Shown here: in pieces, positions 24,132 to 32,854 of the stretch
How the letters are laid out: each line of letters opens with the position of its first letter
How positions within the stretch are numbered: position 1 is the stretch's first letter
Source: A37T11 sp964546645
GTDB lineage: Bacteria; Bacteroidota; Bacteroidia; Sphingobacteriales; Sphingobacteriaceae
Direction: 5' to 3'
Assembly: GCA_964546645.1 (NCBI GenBank)
Contig: CAZJKM010000025.1
Location: forward strand, 1-32,921
DNA: 32,921 nucleotides
The notes under the pieces: model-generated
Database searches by the model: none
Seen by the model: only the letters and a program-made list of their open reading frames with translations
What the model was told of the DNA's origin: nothing
Made by a program: the position numbers and the translations under genes

Positions 24132-24685
24132 ATGTCAAATCTGCATAGGAACCGCATGCCGGAGAGGGCAGAAATGAATAAAAGGAATAATTGTTTAAAA
24201 CAGACAGGGTGATTATGAAAAGACAAAGACTTTCCCTTCGTAACTTAGTTCATGTTTTTCGTGTACGTACACTGTAAGGTGATAGCGTGCGGTATTCAAT
24301 TAAGCAGTAAAAGCGAATCCTTATTTTATTGAAAAAGCATCGTATTGTTGAATCATTGACAGATGAGGTCCTGCACGCAGGGTTTTGATGTTTTGTAACA
24401 GACGGATTTTATTTTTATATAATAATGAGTGTGTACCTGAAATTAAACCCGATTGCTTATGATATGAAAAAAGACCATTTTTTGACGATGGTGTATTCCG
24501 GAGCACCGTGTCCCCCTTCTTTGAGAGCCTCCTATCCGGTTGTTTCGGTGCGTCCTGGTTAGCCGGTGTACCATTTGAACGACCCGTATCAGGGGTTTAT
24601 GTTTTTATTTTTTAACGTTTTATTACAAAAAGATGAAGTTTTTCAATGAACTTAGGTAAAAGTAAGTATCAGTAATTTATGGAAT
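24112..24685. other. Long leader region of the SusC operon
   Basis: No convincing gene is present in this stretch. It holds the -7 element, the palindrome ATTTGA-TG-TCAAAT (24127-24140) overlapping it, and the perfect 12-base palindrome GTGTACGTACAC (24261-24272). A 45-codon frame (24425-24562) has no recognised product. The rest is A/T-rich sequence up to the SusC ATG. Confidence 0.5.
24127..24140. promoter_or_regulatory. Palindrome overlapping the SusC promoter -7 element
   Basis: ATTTGA-TG-TCAAAT is a perfect inverted repeat that covers the last five bases of TACATTTG and the predicted start of transcription. This is the place a repressor would bind. It is supported by position only. Confidence 0.4.
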
Positions 24686-27600
24686 ATGAAAAATGAACTT
24701 TACAGGTATGTTATTTATGTGATGGCGGCATTAATGCCCTATCCTTTATCCACCACATTCGCGGCCGTCGAAACGGCGGCAGTTCAGCAGGAGCGGAAGG
24801 TCACCGGTCGTATTGCTGATCAGAATGAGGCGGGATTAATCGGTGCGAGCGTAAAAGTAAAAGGCACCAGCCTCGGTACCGTTACCGATCTGAACGGGCA
24901 CTTTACGCTGACCGTTCCGAATGAAAATGCAATACTGGAGATCGTTGCGGTCGGCTATGCGACCCAGGAGGTTTCAGTAAGAGGGAAAGCCGAAATACGG
25001 CTGACCATGGTAGAATCAACGGATGAGTTGGACGAGGTGGTTGTTACCGCGTTTGGTACCCAGAAAAAGGAAAGTATGGTGAGTGCCATTACGACGGTGA
25101 AACCATCGGACATGAAAATTCCGGCCAGTAACCTGACCCAGGCATTTGCCGGCCGGATAGCCGGTGTGATCGCCTACCAGCGGTCGGGTGAGCCGGGTCT
25201 GGACAACGCGGAGTTCTACATCCGCGGGGTAACGTCTTTCAGTACATCCGGTAAGCGGGATCCGCTGATCCTCATTGACGGGGTGGAAATGAACTCCAAT
25301 GACCTGGCCCGTCTGAACGTGGACGATATTTCCTCGTTCAGTGTCATGAAGGATGCCGCAGCCGCTGCGTTATACGGTGCACGCGGTGCGAACGGGGTGA
25401 TCCTCGTGACCACTAAAGAAGGTAAGGTAGACCGCCTTACCATCAGCCTCCGGGCCGAGCAGTCCAACTCGTACAACACGAAAATGCTTGACCTGGCTGA
25501 CCCGGTGACGTATATGAGATTACACAACGAAGCAGTACGGACGCGTGACCCGATGATCGAACTGCCGTACTCGTCGTCTAAGATCCGGGGTACCGAGCTG
25601 GGTCTGGATCCACTCCGGTATCCGTCGGTGAACTGGTATGACTACCTGATCGATGACAAAGCCACCAACCGTCGGATCAACCTGAACCTGACCGGTGGTG
25701 GCCAGTCCGTACAGTATTACCTGGCGGCCAACTACCAGAACGACCAGGGGATCCTGAAAGAAAGTAAGGATAACATGATCGATAACAACATCGATATCAA
25801 TCGGTTGCAGGTACGTTCCAACGTAACCATCAAGTTTGCGCCGACCACCACCGGTGTGGTGCGTGCGTACGGATCGTTCGATGACCGGACCGGACCGTTT
25901 ATTCAGAATATGACGGATGAGGAAGGGAACACCGTCAGCGGTGGTGCCGCCGTCTTCCGCCAGGCGCGGAATGCCTCACAGGTGCAGTTCCTGCCATTTT
26001 ACCCGGCGGATGAAGCTACCCAGTTTAACAAACACATCCTCTTCGGGAGGGACCAGGAAAACTCATTGAATAACCCATGGGCCAACCTGGTCAGCTCGTT
26101 CCAGGAGTCCCGCGAATCCATGATGCAGGTACAGCTGGAAATGGAACACAAGTTCATCGCTAAGCTGGAAGGACTCACCGCCCGGGGAATTTACAACGTA
26201 CAGCGGAGAGGCTATTATGCCCATAACCGCCGGTATAATCCGTTTTATTATGCGCTGGCCAACACCATCGATGGTTCTTACCGGCTGCTGGCACTGAACC
26301 CGGATCAGGGGACTGAGTACCTGAACTACGTGGGTGGCGGCCGGACGGTGGAAGCGAACCAATACGGCGAATTGCGTCTGCAATATAACAAGATGATCGG
26401 TGGCAAGCACGATTTCAATGCCCTGATGGTGGGTACCATCCGGAATTCGACGACTACAGAAATTTCCGGTGAGCTTTCCGATCCGCTGCAGGGTTCGTTG
26501 CCCCTCCGGAACATCTCGAATGCCCTCCGGTTGGCGTACGGGTATGATTCCCGTTACAACATTGAGTTTAACTACGGCCTGAACGGTACGGAGCGGTTTG
26601 CCGAGAACAACCGTTGGGGTTTCTTCCCCACAGTGGGTGCCGGCTGGAACGTCAGTAACGAAAAATTCTGGTCAGGTCTGAAAGACGTAGTTTCCACCCT
26701 GAGGCTGCGGGCCACGTATGGGGAGGTCGGAAACGACCAGATCGGCTCCCGCTGGGACCGGTTCTTTTACCTGTCCCAGATCGATATGAATTCGGGTATT
26801 ACGTACCCCTTCGGAATGCAGGGAGTCCCCGGATACTCCCGTACCGGCATCACGATCAATCGGTATGCGAACGACCTGATCACTTGGGAAATAGCCCGGA
26901 AAGCCAACTTCGGGTTTGAGTTGGGGCTGTTTAACGACCTGACCATCATGACGGATATCTTCCACGAACGGCGCCGCAATATCCTGCAGACCCGCCAGGA
27001 CATCCCGACCACCATGGGAATCCGGGGTACCCCGCAGGCTAACGTCGGTATTTCGTCAGGAAGCGGGTTCGAGACCGAATTGAAATACAACAAGGTACTG
27101 CCGAGTGGCCTTCAGTTCCTGATCAACGGTAACTTTACCTACGCCACTGCCCGTTTCGAGCAGTACGAGGAACCGGATTACAGCGATGTTCCCTGGCGGT
27201 CACGCATTGGCCTGAAGATCAAACAGCCGTACGGCTATATTGCGGAGCGGCTGTTTGTGGATGAGGAAGAGCGGAACAATTCACCCGTGCAGCAGTTCGG
27301 CGAGTACTTAGCGGGGGATATCAAGTATAAGGACATCAACGGCGACGGCCGGATTTCGGCCGACGATATCGTGCCGATCGGTTATCCGACAGACCCGGAG
27401 ATCATTTACGGAACATCGTTCTCCGTGATGTACAAGGCGTTTGACGTGAACTTCTTTATCCAGGGTTCAGGCCGGTCTTCGTTCTTTATCAATCCGGCCG
27501 CGCTGCAGCCGTTTACCGGCCAAGGGCAGAAAGCGCTTGTCGAGCTGATCGCCGACGACCACTGGTCTGAAGCCAACCGGGATGTGTATGCGTTCTGGCC

Positions 27601-27877
27601 CCGGTTATCGCAATACAATATTCAGAACAACCTGCAGCCAAGCACCTGGTGGTTGCGTGATGGTACCTTTGTCCGGCTGAAGCAGGCAGAAGTGGGGTAT
27701 ACCCTGCCGGAGGGTCTGACCAAACGGGCCCACGTGGCCATGATGCGGGTGTACCTGAGTGGTACCAACCTGGCGTACTGGTCGAAGTTTAAGCTGTGGG
27801 ATCCGGAGATGGCCGGCCTGGGATTGGGGTATCCGCTGCAGCGGGTGTTCAACCTGGGTATAAATATCAATCTGTAA
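24686..27877 (+). CDS. SusC/RagA-family TonB-linked outer membrane receptor
   Basis: A 1063-residue outer-membrane transporter. It has a signal peptide (about residues 1-27) and a carboxypeptidase-D-like regulatory domain (about 38-108; VTGRIADQNEAGLIGASV, TDLNGHF). The segment DELDEVVVTAFGTQKKES follows, then the plug domain (about 125-250, with PLILIDGVEMN and GARGANGVILVTTK), and a long beta-barrel ends in the terminal strand FNLGININL. DINGDGRISADD near residue 890 is the calcium-type loop usual in SusC proteins. It pairs with the SusD gene 35 bases downstream and should import an oligomeric ligand by TonB energy. The ligand is unknown. Expression probably starts at the promoter at 24100-24131. 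No sigma/anti-sigma pair or hybrid sensor is adjacent. Confidence 0.97.
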   Translation: MKNELYRYVIYVMAALMPYPLSTTFAAVETAAVQQERKVTGRIADQNEAGLIGASVKVKGTSLGTVTDLNGHFTLTVPNENAILEIVAVGYATQEVSVRGKAEIRLTMVESTDELDEVVVTAFGTQKKESMVSAITTVKPSDMKIPASNLTQAFAGRIAGVIAYQRSGEPGLDNAEFYIRGVTSFSTSGKRDPLILIDGVEMNSNDLARLNVDDISSFSVMKDAAAAALYGARGANGVILVTTKEGKVDRLTISLRAEQSNSYNTKMLDLADPVTYMRLHNEAVRTRDPMIELPYSSSKIRGTELGLDPLRYPSVNWYDYLIDDKATNRRINLNLTGGGQSVQYYLAANYQNDQGILKESKDNMIDNNIDINRLQVRSNVTIKFAPTTTGVVRAYGSFDDRTGPFIQNMTDEEGNTVSGGAAVFRQARNASQVQFLPFYPADEATQFNKHILFGRDQENSLNNPWANLVSSFQESRESMMQVQLEMEHKFIAKLEGLTARGIYNVQRRGYYAHNRRYNPFYYALANTIDGSYRLLALNPDQGTEYLNYVGGGRTVEANQYGELRLQYNKMIGGKHDFNALMVGTIRNSTTTEISGELSDPLQGSLPLRNISNALRLAYGYDSRYNIEFNYGLNGTERFAENNRWGFFPTVGAGWNVSNEKFWSGLKDVVSTLRLRATYGEVGNDQIGSRWDRFFYLSQIDMNSGITYPFGMQGVPGYSRTGITINRYANDLITWEIARKANFGFELGLFNDLTIMTDIFHERRRNILQTRQDIPTTMGIRGTPQANVGISSGSGFETELKYNKVLPSGLQFLINGNFTYATARFEQYEEPDYSDVPWRSRIGLKIKQPYGYIAERLFVDEEERNNSPVQQFGEYLAGDIKYKDINGDGRISADDIVPIGYPTDPEIIYGTSFSVMYKAFDVNFFIQGSGRSSFFINPAALQPFTGQGQKALVELIADDHWSEANRDVYAFWPRLSQYNIQNNLQPSTWWLRDGTFVRLKQAEVGYTLPEGLTKRAHVAMMRVYLSGTNLAYWSKFKLWDPEMAGLGLGYPLQRVFNLGININL

Positions 27878-27912
27878 TTGGCTGCTGAAAAGTGGCGATA
27901 AATGATAGACGA

Positions 27913-29877
27913 ATGAAGAGTTTAATGAAAATAATGGCAGCCTGTTTCCTGTTGATGGTAACGAGTTGCAACTATTTGGATGTGGTACCGAATAATACGG
28001 CGACACTGGACCATGCGTTTTCCAACCGGTCGGTGATGGACAAGTTCCTGCGCACGGTTTACGGACACCTGCCCGATCCCACGCACCCGTGGAATTATCC
28101 GACCTGGTTTAGCAGCCGGGATGAATTTGACTACCGGAATGAAAGCCGGGCGGCGGTGATGCCGGCAGCTATGATTGCCCGTGGGCTGCAGAATTCGAAT
28201 ACACCGTACCAGGACTACTGGTCCGGCTTCGGGATCACGGCAGAACGGAAAGCGCTGTATACCGCCCTCCGTGACTGTAATATTTTCCTGGAGAATGCCC
28301 ATCTCCCACGGGATATAGATGAGTCGGAGCGGGAGCGCTGGATTGCAGAGGTGAAATTCCTCAAAGCTTATTACCATTTCTTCCTGATGCAGCTGTATGG
28401 CCCGATCGTACTGGTGAAAGAGAACCTGCCGGTATCGGCCGATCCGGCCACGGCCAAGGTCTACCGCGAGCCGATCGATGAATGCGTGGATTATATCGTG
28501 GAACTGCTGGATGAGGCGGCCGCCGGTTTACCGGATGTACTGCTGGATCCGAACACCGAGCAGGGCCGGGTTACCCGGGTCATCGCGTTGGGTATCAAGG
28601 CGAAAGTATTGGCCTGGGCTGCCAGCCCGTTGTTCAATGGGAATACCGATTACGCCGGATGGGTGGATAACCGTGGCAAGCAGCTGATCCCCAGCACCTA
28701 CGATGCCTCCAAATGGGATCGCGTGGTGGCCGCTACTCGGGAAGCTATCGACGTGGCCGAAGCCGTAGGTCACCGGCTGTACGTATTTAACAAATTTGCC
28801 GGCGGTGCCCAGACTTTTGCGATGAACGACACGCTGGTGAAGATGATGACCGTGCGGAAAGCGATCACCGAGCAGATAGACCGGAATCCGGGTATCCTGT
28901 GGGCCACCCAGGAGCGATTTGCGAATAAGGGCGCTGTCGGATTGGCGGTGTTAGGACAGCCGCTGCTCAGTATGCACCCGGTATTGTACAGTACCGACCA
29001 GCCGATCCTGCTGAATTACATGTCCGCCTCGTGGCACATGGTAAACCTGTACTATAGCAAAAACGGGGTGCCGATCGATGAGGATAAAACCTGGGATTAT
29101 GCCAACCGGTTTGGCCTGCGCCGAGCACTGCCCATTGACCAGCATGCATCGTACCTTTCGACGGGCGAGGTGACGGTGAACCTGCACTTTGACCGGGAGG
29201 TACGCTTTTATGCCAGCCTGGGGATTGACCGCGGGTATTTCGAACTGGCTTCCACTACCAATAACGGCGGTGCCTCGTTCAGCCCGGTCCTCCGGTCCCG
29301 GAATAATGAGATCGGGCCCGGTAACGGGCAGGCTTCCTATACGCCCAAGAAGATCATCCCGTTTGAATCGGCTGGTAGCCGGGGTATCAGCGGTCAGGGG
29401 TATACCCACTATGACTACCGGTTCCCGCTGCTACGGCTGGCGGACCTCTACCTGCTGTATGCGGAAGCGTTGAATGAATCAAAGGCGGCGCCCGACCAGG
29501 AGGTGTACCTGTGGATCGATAAGATCCGGGCAAATGCCGGGCTGCAAGGGGTCGTGGAATCGTGGCAGAACTTTGCTTATAACCCGTCGGCACCCAGCAA
29601 CAAGAACGAGATGCGCAAGATCATCCAGAAAGAGCGCCTGATCGAGCTGTCGTTTGAAGGCCAGCGTTTCTGGGATGTCCGCCGCTGGAAAATTGCTGAC
29701 CAGTACTGGACCCTGACGCCGACGACCTGGAGAACGACCACGGTTGTAACGGAAGAATTTTATAACACGCAGGTGAGCGCACCGGCACGCCAGATGACAT
29801 TCAGGGATTACCTGTACCCGATCAGGGAGTATGACCTGCGGGTGAATACGAACCTGGTGCAGACTTATGGCTGGTAA
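27913..29877 (+). CDS. SusD/RagB-family substrate-binding lipoprotein
   Basis: A 654-residue surface lipoprotein with lipobox MVTSC (C19). ATG 27913 is chosen because it directly precedes the lipoprotein signal; an upstream GTG at 27892 is less likely. SusD features are present: the N-terminal NYLDVVPN, the TPR-helix region around RWIAEVKFLKAYYHFFLMQL, RLADLYLLYAEALNE, and the C-terminal KERLIELSFEGQRFWDVRRW with the usual ending in a YPIREYDL-type segment. It is longer than the typical 500-600 residues. It acts as the lid and binder of the SusC channel encoded just upstream. The next gene starts 44 bases downstream. Confidence 0.96.
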   Translation: MKSLMKIMAACFLLMVTSCNYLDVVPNNTATLDHAFSNRSVMDKFLRTVYGHLPDPTHPWNYPTWFSSRDEFDYRNESRAAVMPAAMIARGLQNSNTPYQDYWSGFGITAERKALYTALRDCNIFLENAHLPRDIDESERERWIAEVKFLKAYYHFFLMQLYGPIVLVKENLPVSADPATAKVYREPIDECVDYIVELLDEAAAGLPDVLLDPNTEQGRVTRVIALGIKAKVLAWAASPLFNGNTDYAGWVDNRGKQLIPSTYDASKWDRVVAATREAIDVAEAVGHRLYVFNKFAGGAQTFAMNDTLVKMMTVRKAITEQIDRNPGILWATQERFANKGAVGLAVLGQPLLSMHPVLYSTDQPILLNYMSASWHMVNLYYSKNGVPIDEDKTWDYANRFGLRRALPIDQHASYLSTGEVTVNLHFDREVRFYASLGIDRGYFELASTTNNGGASFSPVLRSRNNEIGPGNGQASYTPKKIIPFESAGSRGISGQGYTHYDYRFPLLRLADLYLLYAEALNESKAAPDQEVYLWIDKIRANAGLQGVVESWQNFAYNPSAPSNKNEMRKIIQKERLIELSFEGQRFWDVRRWKIADQYWTLTPTTWRTTTVVTEEFYNTQVSAPARQMTFRDYLYPIREYDLRVNTNLVQTYGW

Positions 29878-29921
29878 TCACCGGAAGGGATATATAGAAT
29901 GACTATTTAAAAGATTGTTTT

Positions 29922-31229
29922 ATGAAAAAGTATAGTTTTATCTTCGCAGCCCTGGTGCTGATGTCCGTTGCCTGTACCGACAACGACCTCAAGCGGCCGG
30001 AGGGCGGGTCCTGGAACACAGGACCCCTGACAGGGTATGCCATCACCCCGATTAACGGGGGCGCTACGATTTCGTATGATTTACCCAGGGACAACGACCT
30101 GCTGTACGTTATGGCAGAGTATGAGCGGAACGGAAGGACCTTTACAGAAAAGTCGTCCATCCATAAGAATGAGCTGACCATCGAAGGGTTCAATACCACC
30201 AGCCCGGTAAAAGCCAGATTGTATAAGGTCAATAAGCTGGAGCAACGGTCAGAGCCGCTGGAAGTGGAATTCCAGCCGCTGGAAGGCCTGATTGGGATTG
30301 CCAAGAATTCCCTGAATATGCTTCCCGGTTTCGGGGGTATTATCGTTTCCTGGGATAACCCAAAAATGACGGAACTGGGTGTCCGCATGGTCGCCCCCGA
30401 TGAGACGCGTCCGGGAGATATCATCACCCGTGAAGTGTATTTCTCGTCATCCGAGACAGAGCGGCGGGCATTCCGGGGTTTTGAGCCGGAAGAGACCACG
30501 GTGGGTGTTTCGTTTGAAGATAAGTGGGGAAATATATCAGATACTACCTGGATCACCACGACACCGTTCTTTGAAACGATGATCCCCAAACCCTATGCGG
30601 ATTTCCGGGCGAATGTCCCGCTGGATAATCCGACGACCCTGTCAGGACGGAACATAGCCACCCTGTGGGACGGTATTGTGAATACGGCTTCCCACGGTTG
30701 GCTGACCCAGCCGGGTGCCGGTAACGGTTTGTCCATGACCATTGACCTGCGGCAGGTGGCCAAGCTCAGCCGGATCGTGATCCACGGTTATCACGTCAAT
30801 TCGGTGTACGGCCAGGCCAACATCACGCAGTTTGAACTGTGGGGAACCGATGTATTCGACTTTTCGAAGATATCGAACCGTGATTACTGGCTGGATGAGA
30901 CCAGTCTCCGTGCCAGTGCGTTCCAGAATGATGTGGCGAATAAAATCGATCCGCTGTATGCCATGCCGGCCACGACCTTTAAGGATGACTGGCAGTATTT
31001 AGGCTGGCATGCAATCCCGCGTTATGACCGGATGGTGCCACCGGATACGCAGGGCCCGCTGAACCTGGCGGCTAACGGAACGGAATATGAGATGCCGATC
31101 GATGCCCGGCCGGTACGCTACCTCCGGCTGTTTGTCCGCGAGATTGCCGGAGCTCCTCCGGGGCTGAACAACTATTGGTCAGGAGGTGAGTTTTCAGCAT
31201 ATGGGGACAATACGGTGCCCCAGCCGTAG
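29922..31229 (+). CDS. DUF4959/DUF5000-like lipoprotein
   Basis: A 435-residue lipoprotein with lipobox LMSVAC (C18). It seems to have two N-terminal fibronectin-like domains (about 25-115, with YAITPINGGATISYDLPRDND, and 120-215, with LPGFGGIIVSWDNP). The C-terminal jelly-roll of the F5/8 type C kind runs from about residue 240 (DGIVNTASHGWLTQPG, KLSRIVIHGYHV, PVRYLRLFVREIAG). This is the DUF4959-DUF5126-DUF5000 layout of lipoproteins encoded behind SusD genes, thought to bind glycan at the cell surface. Spacing to SusD (44 bases) and to the next gene (20 bases) supports one operon. Domain names come from memory of the family layout. Confidence 0.85.
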   Translation: MKKYSFIFAALVLMSVACTDNDLKRPEGGSWNTGPLTGYAITPINGGATISYDLPRDNDLLYVMAEYERNGRTFTEKSSIHKNELTIEGFNTTSPVKARLYKVNKLEQRSEPLEVEFQPLEGLIGIAKNSLNMLPGFGGIIVSWDNPKMTELGVRMVAPDETRPGDIITREVYFSSSETERRAFRGFEPEETTVGVSFEDKWGNISDTTWITTTPFFETMIPKPYADFRANVPLDNPTTLSGRNIATLWDGIVNTASHGWLTQPGAGNGLSMTIDLRQVAKLSRIVIHGYHVNSVYGQANITQFELWGTDVFDFSKISNRDYWLDETSLRASAFQNDVANKIDPLYAMPATTFKDDWQYLGWHAIPRYDRMVPPDTQGPLNLAANGTEYEMPIDARPVRYLRLFVREIAGAPPGLNNYWSGGEFSAYGDNTVPQP

Positions 31230-31249
31230 CATTAACTATTGGAATAAAT

Positions 31250-32680
31250 ATGAAACAGATGAAAAAGACATATAGATTATTTCCGGTCGCTCTGGCCCTC
31301 TTGGCGTCCGTTGTCCTGCTGTTTTCGTCTTGCGATAAGATGAACGACATCCAGGCCCAGTGGGAGCAGCAGGTAGAGGGGGTCTATTTGGGAAAAGTGG
31401 ATTCCATTCGGTTTTATCCCGGTTTTGGCCGGGCTAAGCTGACTTGGTATGTCAGTGCGGATCCCAAGGTTGACCGGACTATCATTTACTGGAATATGCG
31501 GCAGGACTCCATTGTGAAGCAGTTTGTCCGTACCGGTTCGGGCATACAGAAGGATTCATTGATTATGGAGAACCTGCCGGAAGGTGCGACCCTGTTTGAG
31601 TTCCGCAACGCGAACAGTGCCGGGGAATCGTCTCTGTATTCAACGGCCACCGTTACGGTGTGGGGTGCAGACTTTGCCAATGGCCTGCGTGCACGCAGGG
31701 TAGCGGGATTAAGCCTGAATCCCGCCGAGTCGTTGTTTGGACTGAACCTGACGCCCACTACCCAGGGTGATAGTGTGGCGTATGCGGAGGTGGTGTATAC
31801 CAACACCCTAGGCCAGACGCGGACGGTACGGGCTGACCGGGCGACGAATGAGCTGCAGCTGTCAAATTTCCCGGCCGGCGGTGAGTTCCGCCTGCGGACG
31901 GTATTTTTCCCGCCGCAGGGGATTGACACGGTTTACAATAACTTTGAGACCTTCCGGGCGCCTTCTGTTGTGACGACAGGCGGGACACTGACAGGTCTTA
32001 CCGGCGCTTTAGCCAGCAAGTATTTTGACTTCAAAGGTGAGAGCCTGTATGAGTGGAAATCCACCAGTGAGCTGATCAGTTATCCGCTGGGTGGGAACGG
32101 AATGGTTTCTGCCTCCGGTACGCAGGTGGCCACTGTGCCCCGTGCGACCTATCGGGACCTGATCTTCTACGATGCGGACCGGTACATTACGGTTACCACC
32201 GGTCACATCCTACGGATGCTCTCGATCCAGGGTGGTAATGTAGCGATTGTGAATACCCCTGCGGGTGCAACTGACTTCGGTACCGGATTCTCCATGCCGT
32301 TGTTCCTGTCACCTGTGAACGGGGTTTACTTCTATTCGATGACTGCCGCCGGCGTGCTGCAGGCCTGGTATGCCTTTAACAATGCGTCCCTGGCTACGCC
32401 TAACAATGCTGCGGTTGCTACCGGATACCAGATTTATGATGTCAATAAGCTGGCGATATTTGACGCAACCTCCCTGCTGATTGTGGATGCTGCCGGTGAC
32501 CTGTGGTCCCAGCCGACGTCCGTCACCGGCCGCCTCGGATCCAGGAGCCGGATCGGCTCCGGTTGGAGCCGGTTTGCGCGGATCGTAACGGTCGGGACGA
32601 CCGTGCTGGGTATCCAGAGTAACGGTGAGGTCTATGCCTTCCCTAACTTTAATGTTCAAAGTTTCTGGGTGGTTAATTAA
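31250..32680 (+). CDS. DUF4998-like lipoprotein with C-terminal beta-propeller
   Basis: A 476-residue lipoprotein with lipobox LFSSC (C28). The N-terminal half (about 45-235) has two fibronectin-like domains of the DUF4998 type (VDSIRFYPGFGRAKLTWYV, MENLPEGATLFEFRNAN). The C-terminal half (about 250-476) looks like a small propeller with repeating blades, for example YRDLIFYDADRYITVT, SLLIVDAAGDLWSQ and TVLGIQSNGEVYAF. These resemble the propeller inserted in the hydrolase encoded at 22192. It is the last gene of the SusC operon and is followed by a strong terminator. A surface binding role is likely but not shown. ATG 31259 is an alternative start. Confidence 0.8.
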   Translation: MKQMKKTYRLFPVALALLASVVLLFSSCDKMNDIQAQWEQQVEGVYLGKVDSIRFYPGFGRAKLTWYVSADPKVDRTIIYWNMRQDSIVKQFVRTGSGIQKDSLIMENLPEGATLFEFRNANSAGESSLYSTATVTVWGADFANGLRARRVAGLSLNPAESLFGLNLTPTTQGDSVAYAEVVYTNTLGQTRTVRADRATNELQLSNFPAGGEFRLRTVFFPPQGIDTVYNNFETFRAPSVVTTGGTLTGLTGALASKYFDFKGESLYEWKSTSELISYPLGGNGMVSASGTQVATVPRATYRDLIFYDADRYITVTTGHILRMLSIQGGNVAIVNTPAGATDFGTGFSMPLFLSPVNGVYFYSMTAAGVLQAWYAFNNASLATPNNAAVATGYQIYDVNKLAIFDATSLLIVDAAGDLWSQPTSVTGRLGSRSRIGSGWSRFARIVTVGTTVLGIQSNGEVYAFPNFNVQSFWVVN

Positions 32681-32736
32681 TTCATCATAACAGGTAGGAA
32701 ATTGTTTCCTGCGGTTACTGATTTTTCAGTATATTT

Positions 32737-32777
32737 GTCCATACAGGGTTGTTTCGGCAATCCTGTATGGACTTTTT
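32737..32777 (+). terminator. Strong intrinsic terminator after the SusC operon
   Basis: GTCCATACAGG and CCTGTATGGAC form perfect 11-base arms. The stem can be extended by a G-U and three more pairs (TTG/CAA) around the loop TTTCGG, and TTTTT follows. It closes the operon that ends at 32680. Confidence 0.9.
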
Positions 32778-32854
32778 AATGATATGGGTACGGGGTATAC
32801 CGGCAATCACCGGAGAACAGGTTACCTATCGGTTAACGCTTAACAGGTAAGAAT

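Noticed and set aside
24261..24272. GTGTACGTACAC as a site-specific recombination or attachment site
   Set aside because: No integrase, transposase or flanking duplication is present nearby; it is reported only as a palindrome in the leader.
24425..24562. 45-codon open frame in the SusC leader
   Set aside because: It has no recognised domain and no signal peptide, and nothing but its ATG supports it; short frames of this size are expected by chance. It is kept only as a possible leader peptide.
32730..32737. TATATTTG, an exact TAnnTTTG match before the last terminator
   Set aside because: A transcript from here would start inside the terminator stem, and no proper -33 TTTG sits at the right distance. 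It is probably a chance match in A/T-rich sequence.
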